Shown: positions 53,596-60,778 of the stretch, piece by piece
How the letters are laid out: the number at the start of each line of letters is the position of its first letter
Numbering within the stretch: the stretch's first letter is position 1
Position numbers and translations under genes: made by a program
Assembly (NCBI RefSeq): GCF_016411825.1
Contig: NZ_JAEKMH010000002.1
Span: 930,001 to 994,000 of the forward strand
Origin: Devosia sediminis
GTDB taxonomy: Bacteria; Pseudomonadota; Alphaproteobacteria; Rhizobiales; Devosiaceae
Direction: 5' to 3'
DNA: 64,000 nucleotides
The notes under the pieces: generated by a model
Seen by the model: the letters and a program-made list of their open reading frames with translations, nothing else
Told to the model about the DNA's origin: nothing
Database searches by the model: none

Positions 53596-53672
53596 CGGGG
53601 CGTAGCGCAGCCTGGTAGCGCATTTGTCTGGGGGACAAAGGGTCGTCGGTTCAAATCCGGCCGCTCCGACCA
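53596..53672 (+). tRNA. tRNA-Pro (anticodon GGG)
   Basis: A 77-base cloverleaf with CCA encoded. The acceptor stem is CGGGGCG with CGCTCCG, the D arm GCGC...GCGC, the anticodon stem TTTGT/ACAAA around CTGGGGG, giving anticodon GGG, and the T arm has GGTTCAAATCC. It reads CCC/CCU proline codons. Confidence 0.95.
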
Positions 53673-53726
53673 TTTCCAACAAAGTGATTTCAAGGCCTGA
53701 GGGCCTCGCCAAGCCGGAACATCCCC

Positions 53727-54701
53727 ATGCCGCTGCAAGTGCGCGACTTGGACAACGCAATTCCGCTTTGGGCCGATCTGGACGGGGCGGTCCTCCAGCT
53801 CATCAACTATTCCGAAAATCACACTTTCCTGGTGTCCGTGCCGGGCGACGAGGCCTTTGCCCTGCGTGTGCATCGGCCGTCCTATCAGAGCGTCGCCAAT
53901 ATCGAGAGCGAGCTGGCCTGGCTCGAAGCCCTGCATCACCAGACCGACCTGCCCATTCCCGAGCCCGTCGCCGGCCGAAACGGCAAGGTTCTGCAGCAGT
54001 TTGAAACGCCCTCCGGCGAGCAATTCTATGCCGTGCTGTTCCACTTCATCGCTGGCCACGAACCCAATCCCGACAGCAACCTCGTCGATCTTTTTGGTGT
54101 ACTCGGCCGCTATGCCGCCTCGCTCCACCACCATGTAATCGCCTGGCAGCGTCCGGCCGGATTCGAGCGGCAGGCCTGGACGGCGTCCAGCATTCTCGAC
54201 TCCAATGGCCTCTGGGGCGACTGGCGAACGGCGCCCGGTGTGACCGCCGATATGCGCCCGGTGCTCGACGATCTCGACGCCAGCCTGCGCCGACGGCTGG
54301 CCGACTATGGCACCGGCCCCGATCGCTATGGCCTCATCCATGCCGATATGCGGCTGGGCAACCTGCTCGTCGATGGCGACCAGGTCAGCCTCATCGATTT
54401 CGACGATTGCGGCGTGTGCTGGTTCGGCTACGATTTTGCCGCCGGCATTTCCTTCCACGAGACCCATCAGGCCGTGCCGGCACTAAGGGCGTCTTGGCTC
54501 AAGTCCTATCAGGCCGTCCGCCCGCTATCCGACGAGGACGTGGCCATGCTCGATTCCATGGTCATGCTACGGCGCATGGCGCTGCTCGCCTGGATCGGTT
54601 CGCATGGCGAAACCAGCCTCGCCCAGTTGCATGTGAACGGCTTTGCCGAGGGGACGGCTGACCTGGCGCGGCGTTATCTGCGCGGCGCCCTCTGGCCCTG
54701 A
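53727..54701 (+). CDS. Phosphotransferase (APH/homoserine-kinase-like)
   Basis: The 324-residue protein has a kinase fold of the aminoglycoside phosphotransferase group. YGLIHADMRLGNLLVDGDQVSLIDFDDCGVCWFGYD holds the catalytic Asp and the metal-binding Asp. The N-lobe includes ENHTFLVSVPGDEAFALRVHRP. Such stand-alone enzymes phosphorylate small hydroxylated compounds; the substrate is unknown. The 3' end overlaps the convergent ligase gene by 28 bases. Confidence 0.82.
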   Translation: MPLQVRDLDNAIPLWADLDGAVLQLINYSENHTFLVSVPGDEAFALRVHRPSYQSVANIESELAWLEALHHQTDLPIPEPVAGRNGKVLQQFETPSGEQFYAVLFHFIAGHEPNPDSNLVDLFGVLGRYAASLHHHVIAWQRPAGFERQAWTASSILDSNGLWGDWRTAPGVTADMRPVLDDLDASLRRRLADYGTGPDRYGLIHADMRLGNLLVDGDQVSLIDFDDCGVCWFGYDFAAGISFHETHQAVPALRASWLKSYQAVRPLSDEDVAMLDSMVMLRRMALLAWIGSHGETSLAQLHVNGFAEGTADLARRYLRGALWP

Positions 54702-55936
54702 CGCGCCGCTGGCTTCGTCTCACCCCCGCCGATGCAGAACATGTTGAGGCCCCAGACCAGTCCGAAGAACAGCCACATATGGCGCCAATGCTCGCCTTCA
54801 TGCAGCGTCGCGCACATCACGATGCCGACCAGCGACGCCACCATCACCACCGGAATATCGCTGCCCGTGCGGCGGTAGTTACGCACCGAAATGACGGCGC
54901 TGCCGATGATCAGGCCCAGCCAGGCGAAACCGCCGCCCCAACCATAGTTGACGAAGGAGCTGAGCCAGATGTTGTGGATCGGCTCGGGAAAGATCTTTTC
55001 GAGCTGCAGCACGCCCACGCCGATTGGATCCTGCGCGATCATCGGCAGCACCAGCAGGTAGCGGCCATAGCGGCCCTGTTCGCCCAGGTCATACGGCTGC
55101 GCCAGCGTCAGGCGCTCGAGAAAGCGCTCGCTGAATTCGGGGGAGGCGATGCTGATGAGACCCGGCAGCAGCACGGCCGCCATGATCAGGCTGAGCAGGA
55201 TCAGCAACAACCGGCGCGGATCTCGCCGGTTCTGGAAGAAAATATAGGCCAGGAGGCAGGCCAGCGCTGCCACCAGCGCGATGCGCGACAGCGAAAAGAA
55301 AATCCCCAGCAGGACCAGGCCCATGGCGCCGAGGAAGAATAGCTTGTTGGCGCGGGTGCGGGTGAGCAGATAGGCACAGAACATCACGGCTGGGATCAGG
55401 AACGAGCCGTACATGTTGGGGTCGTCGATCAGCCCCTTGGCGCGGCCATCCCAGGTCAGCAACTGGTTCTGCGTCAGAAAGCCGAGGATGCCCAATACCG
55501 AGGCGATGCTGCACGACACCACATAGACCTTCATGAAGGTCTCGACGTGGCGCTTGTTCCAGCTCATCGACACAAAGGCGCCGATCACCGCGATCATGAT
55601 GGCAAAGGTTTTTGCCAGCAGCTCGAAGGGAACGTTCTCTTCGCCGATATGGGGCGCCGAGGCCACGAAGTATGAGACGGCCCAGGCCCCAACCACCAGC
55701 GCCAGCAACACGGCCCTGCGCGTCACGCCCAGCGGCGGTGAAAGCGTCAGGTAGAAAAGGGTGACGAGGAACGACGCTATGTAGAGGAGGTCAACCGGGG
55801 AGGGGCGGAACAGGGTGAAGTTCATGGCCAGCACGGCCATGAGGAACAGGAGGTTGCGCGTCGAGAGCACTGCAAACTGCACGCCCGCAAGGCTCACCCC
55901 GGTATTGTCCGGTCTGGTGGTTCCCGCAAGGCTCAT
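54674..55936 (-). CDS. O-antigen ligase/polymerase-family (WaaL/Wzy-like) membrane protein
   Basis: The 420-residue protein has about ten to twelve membrane helices and a large periplasmic loop near FLERLTLAQPYDLGEQGRYGRYLLVLPMIAQDPIGVGVLQLEKIFPEPIHNIWLSSFVNYGW, the Wzy_C pattern with conserved Arg and His. Proteins of this family either polymerise repeat units (Wzy) or ligate glycans. In an exopolysaccharide cluster without another polymerase in view, a Wzy role is likelier. The ATG overlaps the stop of the upstream propeller gene (ATGA), so translation is coupled. Last gene of the operon. Confidence 0.82.
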   Translation of the reverse strand: MSLAGTTRPDNTGVSLAGVQFAVLSTRNLLFLMAVLAMNFTLFRPSPVDLLYIASFLVTLFYLTLSPPLGVTRRAVLLALVVGAWAVSYFVASAPHIGEENVPFELLAKTFAIMIAVIGAFVSMSWNKRHVETFMKVYVVSCSIASVLGILGFLTQNQLLTWDGRAKGLIDDPNMYGSFLIPAVMFCAYLLTRTRANKLFFLGAMGLVLLGIFFSLSRIALVAALACLLAYIFFQNRRDPRRLLLILLSLIMAAVLLPGLISIASPEFSERFLERLTLAQPYDLGEQGRYGRYLLVLPMIAQDPIGVGVLQLEKIFPEPIHNIWLSSFVNYGWGGGFAWLGLIIGSAVISVRNYRRTGSDIPVVMVASLVGIVMCATLHEGEHWRHMWLFFGLVWGLNMFCIGGGETKPAARQGQRAPRR

Positions 55937-57348
55937 GACGCCAACCCATATCCAAGGAGGTCTCCGGCGTCGCCGAGCCCCTCGCAATTGTCCTGCGTGG
56001 AAATGAACGGGCCGGCGCTGTCTCCCTCGCAGCGGAACACCGGTACACTGTTTGGCTGCTCGTCGACGAAGAGCCAACCTGCGGTCCGGGTCTGGCTCAT
56101 GCGCGAAAGCGCACAGGTGCCGTCTTCGGCCAGCGTGTTGCGGGTCCCGTCGGAGCACTCCACTATCTTGACGGTGGCGGCGCCATCAGGGGCTGCGGTC
56201 AACATATAGGCGAGGGTGCTCTCGCGGCTGTAGTCGCCGATCAGCGGACCGGTCGTTGTGATCGTGCCCGTAGAGCCCGGCATGATCCAACGCGTCAGCG
56301 CAATGCCGACCTGCGGCACGGCCGAGGGCTCGCGCTGCGTCAGCGAGACTTCGCGCAGCACTAGGTAGCGGCTCTCGAAGCCCTGGCCTGCCGGCACGAA
56401 CACATAGGCGAGCACGAAGTTGTCGCCCACCGTATTGCCGCCCTCGGTGGGGTTGAGGATCGTTGCATAGACCGAAAGGTCGGTCGGCGCCGGACGCTCC
56501 CAGTTGGCGTCGTCAATCGGGACCAGTGGCTCGTCGAGATCGACGAAAGTGACCTTGTCCGCAGAAAGCGATAGGCGCAGGCCGCCGAACCACGGATCGG
56601 TCGCCACGGCCGCGACCCAGTCATGGTCGCGCAGGTAGCCCGCGCCGGTGCCGACGAAACCGATGTCCGTCGCCGCGCCACCGAGGCCAGGCTCACGCCA
56701 CTCGCCTTCGTGATACTTGCGCCAGTCCACCGGATCCTGCGCAGGGGCGCGTGCCACGATGGTCTGCCAGTCCGAATTCCTGAGGCAATAGGCATAGAAA
56801 AAGCCGTCATGGCCATCCACCAGCGAGCAGTCGCCTTCGCCGGTGATCTGGTCGGGCAAGGGCGTGTCGGTGCCTGTTATGACCGTTCCGAGATCGGTCC
56901 AGCTCAGGCCCTCATCTTCGGACACGGCAATTGCCATGGACTTGTCGGTCCGGCCGACATCGTAGTCGCAAAGGCGTTCCTGGTGCACGAAGCCGTAGAG
57001 CCGATCGTCCGCCCGGGCCGTCGATGTCAGCCAGCTGCCGCAATCATTGATGCTGCCCGGCGGACCCACATCCAGCACCGCGCGCCGCTCGCCGCCCATG
57101 TCATCGAGCGTGGCGCCGTCCACGGCATAGGTGGCGCCATTGGCCGAAAAGCCGCGGAACCGTCCATCGGGCAGGCGGGTCGCGGCAAAGGCGGCGTCCA
57201 GTTCATCGGGGAAGGGGCCGCGCACCACTTCGGGCGGACCGACGCGCACGCTGATGCAGTCGACGCAGACCGCTTCCTGCGCCGAGGCCGGGGCCATCAG
57301 CGCCAGCAGGCCCATTCCCGCGGCACACGATAGGGTGGACGACTTCAT
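55933..57348 (-). CDS. Secreted beta-propeller-like protein in EPS operon
   Basis: The 471-residue protein has a Sec signal (MGLLALMAPASAQEA). The mature part contains an Asp-box SEDEGLSWTDLG (S-x-D-x-G-x-x-W), repeated short strands, and segments such as GEGDCSLVDGHDGFFYAYCLRNSDWQTIVARAP and YLRDHDWVAAVATDPWFGGLRLSLSADKVTF, typical of sialidase-like or GH-type propellers. No catalytic set can be assigned. It may bind or trim the exported polysaccharide. Four bases separate it from the priming transferase and it overlaps the ligase. Confidence 0.55.
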   Translation of the reverse strand: MKSSTLSCAAGMGLLALMAPASAQEAVCVDCISVRVGPPEVVRGPFPDELDAAFAATRLPDGRFRGFSANGATYAVDGATLDDMGGERRAVLDVGPPGSINDCGSWLTSTARADDRLYGFVHQERLCDYDVGRTDKSMAIAVSEDEGLSWTDLGTVITGTDTPLPDQITGEGDCSLVDGHDGFFYAYCLRNSDWQTIVARAPAQDPVDWRKYHEGEWREPGLGGAATDIGFVGTGAGYLRDHDWVAAVATDPWFGGLRLSLSADKVTFVDLDEPLVPIDDANWERPAPTDLSVYATILNPTEGGNTVGDNFVLAYVFVPAGQGFESRYLVLREVSLTQREPSAVPQVGIALTRWIMPGSTGTITTTGPLIGDYSRESTLAYMLTAAPDGAATVKIVECSDGTRNTLAEDGTCALSRMSQTRTAGWLFVDEQPNSVPVFRCEGDSAGPFISTQDNCEGLGDAGDLLGYGLAS

Positions 57349-57352
57349 CCGC

Positions 57353-58867
57353 TCAGTACGCGTTGTCCGTGGTGAACAGCCGGATCGGCGTCATCACCAG
57401 GATGTAGAAGTCGAACAGCAGCGACCAGTGTTCGATATAGTAGAGGTCGTGGTTGACGCGCTGCATGATCTTGTCGATCGTGTCGGTCTCGCCGCGCCAG
57501 CCGTTGATCTGGGCCCACCCGGTAATGCCAGGCTTCACGCGATGGCGCGCGAAATACCCTTCCACCGCTTCATAGTAGAGCTGGTTCGCCGCCTTGGCCT
57601 GCAAGGCGTGCGGGCGGGGCCCTACGATGGAAAGCTCGCCCTTGAGCACGTTGAACAACTGCGGCAGCTCGTCGATCGAGGTGCGGCGGATGAACTTGCC
57701 GACGCGGGTGACGCGCGGATCGTCGCGGGTGACGAGCTTGGCGGCGCCTTGGTCCAGCATGTCGGTTCTCATGGAACGGAATTTGTAAATGCGGATCAGC
57801 TCATTGTTGAAGCCGTGCCGGTGCTGGATGAAGAAGACCGGCCCCTTGCTTTCGAGCTTGATGGCAATAGCCGTCGCGATCATCACCGGCGAAAGCAGGA
57901 TCAGCGCCGCAAGGGCCACGACCTTGTCGAAGACCGATTTGAAGATGAGGTTCCAGTCCGAGATCGGTCGATCCGCCATGTCGAGCACAGGCAGGTCCCC
58001 GACGTAGGAATAGGCTTTCTCGGTGAAGCGCAGCTTGCTCATATGCGCCGACAGGCGGATATCGACGGGCAGCACCCAGAGCTGGGTCAGCATGTCGAGC
58101 ACGCGTTTCTCGGCCGAGAGCGGCATCGAGACGATCACCAGGTCCACCGGCGTGCGCCGTGCGAATTCGATGAGGTCGGATACCTTGCCCAGCTTGTGGC
58201 AGCCCGAGACCATTTCCGGAGACCGTTCGCCGACGCGGTCGTCGAAGAGCCCAAGCAGGTTGATGTCATTGGCGGAGCCGGCCTGGATCTGCTCGATCAG
58301 CAGCGCGGCATCGTTGCCGCCACCCACGATGACGGTGCGGCGCTTGAGCCGGCCCTGGACGGTCCAGCGCACCACCATCACCCGCACCAGCAGGCGATAG
58401 GCGACCAGAAGGGCAGCGCCGGAGATGAACCAGGTCAGCAACCACACGCGGGAAACGAGGTCTCCCGCCTTGAAAAAGAAAATCCCCACCAGCAGCACCA
58501 GCATGACGCCCGCCCAGGCGCCGAGCACGCGACCGACTTGCGAGACCACGGTGCGATAAACGGCAATGCGATGCGAACGGGCGGCATTGAAGGCGATGTT
58601 GGCGATCAGCACAGTGGCCAGCACGACCGGAATGTAGAAGGCATCCTGCGGCGGCTCGACATAGGCGGCATGGATGCCATAGCCGAGCAGCGCCAGCAGG
58701 GCCGCTTCCACGATCTGCACGACCCCGGCGATGACCGGGCCTGACAGGGTGGAATCGACCGGGGCGGCGATGATGACTTCGGCCTTGGGAGAAAGCGGCC
58801 TGTCATCTGATCCTCCCTGGCGGGAGGCATGCCCCTCGATGGCTTTCCTGGGATCGACCCGATACAT
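57353..58867 (-). CDS. Undecaprenyl-phosphate glucose-1-phosphate transferase
   Basis: The enzyme places the first sugar phosphate on the lipid carrier, starting a repeat unit. The 504-residue protein has four or five N-terminal membrane helices, a CoA-binding-like domain (VIVGGGNDAALLIEQI) and the C-terminal transferase domain (about 303-504: SVFDKVVALAALILLSPVMIATAIAIKLESKGPVFFIQHRHGFNNELIRIYKFRSM; DELPQLFNVLKGELSIVGPRPHA). It matches the WcaJ/ExoY-type full-length polyisoprenyl glycosylphosphotransferases. The sugar (glucose or galactose) is inferred only from family. Confidence 0.92.
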   Translation of the reverse strand: MYRVDPRKAIEGHASRQGGSDDRPLSPKAEVIIAAPVDSTLSGPVIAGVVQIVEAALLALLGYGIHAAYVEPPQDAFYIPVVLATVLIANIAFNAARSHRIAVYRTVVSQVGRVLGAWAGVMLVLLVGIFFFKAGDLVSRVWLLTWFISGAALLVAYRLLVRVMVVRWTVQGRLKRRTVIVGGGNDAALLIEQIQAGSANDINLLGLFDDRVGERSPEMVSGCHKLGKVSDLIEFARRTPVDLVIVSMPLSAEKRVLDMLTQLWVLPVDIRLSAHMSKLRFTEKAYSYVGDLPVLDMADRPISDWNLIFKSVFDKVVALAALILLSPVMIATAIAIKLESKGPVFFIQHRHGFNNELIRIYKFRSMRTDMLDQGAAKLVTRDDPRVTRVGKFIRRTSIDELPQLFNVLKGELSIVGPRPHALQAKAANQLYYEAVEGYFARHRVKPGITGWAQINGWRGETDTIDKIMQRVNHDLYYIEHWSLLFDFYILVMTPIRLFTTDNAY

Positions 58868-58940
58868 TCTGGCTACCGACGCTTGGTGTTTGGCGCCCTA
58901 TTGTCGGCCACAGACCTTTATACTCGGTGAAACCCTTAGT

Positions 58941-60074
58941 TCAGACTGCGGGTTTCTGAGGGTCGAGATAGAGCGCTTCGATGGACTGGGCCATATGCGC
59001 TACGGAAAACCCCGCCTCGATATGGGCAAGCCGCGTAAGCATTTCCCGCTGTGCCCCCGCTGGGTCAGCCAGAATATTGGTCATGGCCTGGGACAGTGCC
59101 TCGACATTTCCGGCCGGGATCAGGCTGTCGGCAGTGGGGCCGAAGATCTCTCCGATGCCGCCGACCTGGGTGGATATCACCGGCAAACGGGCCGCAGCGG
59201 CTTCCATGACGACATAGGGCAGGGACTCGGCCAGCGACGGCACGACCGCGTTGCGACCCATGGCGAAGACTTCTCGCGCCGGGCGCGAGCCCACCAGCTT
59301 GACCTTCTCGGCAATGCCCAATTCGGCAAGCCGTGCTTCCAGCGCGGCTCGGTCCGGTCCGTCGCCGGCCATCACCAGATCGGCCGGCAAGCCGTCCGGG
59401 CGACTGACCCTGGACAGCGCTTCGACCAGCGGAAAAATCCCCTTGAGGTCGCGCAGTTCGCCCACGAAGACGAAGTCGGCGGCGCCTTGGACCGGTTCGA
59501 CCGGAACGAATTCCTCCGGTCGCAATCCGTTGTGGATCACGGCGCTCCGGCAGGTTGGGGCGCCGATCAGGGCCGAATAGGTTTTCTCGGCATAGCGGCT
59601 TTCGAAAATGATAGCCGAGGTCTTGGACATCAGCAGCCGTTCGATTCGATGGAACAGCCGTCCCGAGGCCTTGTCGGCCGGAAAATGCAGCACGCCGCCA
59701 TGCGGGGTGTAGAACACCTTCGCCTTGCCCCGCCCATAGGCGGCTAGTCGCGCATAGAAGCCACCCTTGGCGCCATGGCCGTGGAGGATGTCGATCTTGA
59801 GCTTTTGTGCCAGCGCGCTGACCGCAAAGGGTGTCTTGAGGTCTGCCCGCCCGAAGAGGCGCGGCATGGGCAGGCGATGGATGCCCAGCACAGCATCGGC
59901 CTCGAGCGCGCGCAGCAAGCCTTCGGTCTGCGCGTCATTGGCCATGCTGTCGACCACGACGCCAACGCTATGGCCCTTGGCGGCGAGCGCCCGCGTCAGG
60001 TCTGCGACGTGACGGAACAGGCCACCGACAGGCGCGCGCAGCACCTGCAGGATGCGCAAACTGTCGCCAGCCAC
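58941..60074 (-). CDS. Glycosyltransferase family 4
   Basis: The 377-residue GT-B enzyme starts with LRILQVLRAPVGGLFRHVADLTRALAAKGHSVGVVVD, the acceptor domain, and has the donor motif REVFAMGRNAVVPSLAESLPYVVMEAAAARLPVISTQVGGIGEIF with the conserved E-x7-E type spacing. It adds a sugar to the growing lipid-linked repeat in the cytoplasm. The start is GTG 60074, immediately after the upstream stop. The sugar is not predictable. Confidence 0.87.
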   Translation of the reverse strand: MAGDSLRILQVLRAPVGGLFRHVADLTRALAAKGHSVGVVVDSMANDAQTEGLLRALEADAVLGIHRLPMPRLFGRADLKTPFAVSALAQKLKIDILHGHGAKGGFYARLAAYGRGKAKVFYTPHGGVLHFPADKASGRLFHRIERLLMSKTSAIIFESRYAEKTYSALIGAPTCRSAVIHNGLRPEEFVPVEPVQGAADFVFVGELRDLKGIFPLVEALSRVSRPDGLPADLVMAGDGPDRAALEARLAELGIAEKVKLVGSRPAREVFAMGRNAVVPSLAESLPYVVMEAAAARLPVISTQVGGIGEIFGPTADSLIPAGNVEALSQAMTNILADPAGAQREMLTRLAHIEAGFSVAHMAQSIEALYLDPQKPAV

Positions 60075-60626
60075 CTAGAGCCACCGCTCCTGCACGACGA
60101 TCGTGTCGCCCGGTGCAATCGGGAAATCCAGGTCCACCGCGCCCTTGACCATTTCATTGCCGTGGCGGCGATAAACGATGGCCCTGCCGCGATCTGCGGT
60201 CTCTGAATAGCCGCCAGCCGTGCTGATCGCAGCGCGGACGGTCATGCCATAGACATAGGGGAACTGCCCCGCAGTCTTGATTTCACCCTGGATGTAGAAG
60301 GGCCGGTACTGGTCGATTTCAACCGCAACATCGGGGTTGCGCATATAGCCATTGGCGAGCGCCGCGGCGAGCCGATGCGCTGCATCGGCTGTGGTGACGC
60401 CCCGCACCGGCACTGAGCCGACCAGCGGGAACGAGACTGCGCCATTGTCGTCGACCTTGTAGGTCTTGCTCAGTTCGGCATCGCCATAGACGGTCACGCG
60501 CAGCACGTCGCCGGTATCGAGCTGGTAGGGCCCCTTGGTTTCCACCGGGTAGGTGGCGGGGCGCGTGGTCGCGCAACCCGTGAGGGCAAGCGACGCGAGA
60601 ACGGCGAGTAAGGGTAACCAGCGCAT
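60075..60626 (-). CDS. Polysaccharide export lipoprotein (Wza/GumB-like)
   Basis: The 183-residue outer-membrane lipoprotein starts MRWLPLLAVLASLALTGCA, with the lipobox Cys18. The Poly_export domain follows (YQLDTGDVLRVTVYGDAELSKTYKVDDNGAVSFPLVGSVPVRG) and a SLBB region (FYIQGEIKTAGQFPYVYGMTVRAAISTAGGYSE). It is short like GumB, lacking the extra domains of Wza. Probably forms the exit channel with the GumC-like protein encoded divergently. ATG 60626 is chosen because the lipobox is then at the right distance. Confidence 0.9.
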   Translation of the reverse strand: MRWLPLLAVLASLALTGCATTRPATYPVETKGPYQLDTGDVLRVTVYGDAELSKTYKVDDNGAVSFPLVGSVPVRGVTTADAAHRLAAALANGYMRNPDVAVEIDQYRPFYIQGEIKTAGQFPYVYGMTVRAAISTAGGYSETADRGRAIVYRRHGNEMVKGAVDLDFPIAPGDTIVVQERWL

Positions 60627-60721
60627 AAGAATCCCGAGCTTTCGAGGTGGGTGCAGCATGGGCGGGCATGGTTAAGATTTCGCTTATGCAGGCTTCACTT
60701 AGTTGCGCCTTGCATGGTTGA

Positions 60722-60766
60722 TTAACTGAATGTTGACCACGTCTGGCTTACCTCTTGGACAGTTAA
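60722..60766. promoter_or_regulatory. Inverted repeat in the divergent EPS promoter region
   Basis: TTAACTG (60722-60728) is mirrored by CAGTTAA (60760-60766), and TTGACC (60733-60738) looks like a -35 box for the gumC-like gene. The 152-base gap serves both EPS operons. Weak evidence. Confidence 0.3.
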
Positions 60767-60778
60767 AGAGGGCGCGCC

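Noticed and set aside
57131..58744. 537-codon plus-strand frame over the priming transferase
   Set aside because: Shadow of the minus-strand transferase and propeller genes, which have clear domain motifs or a signal peptide.
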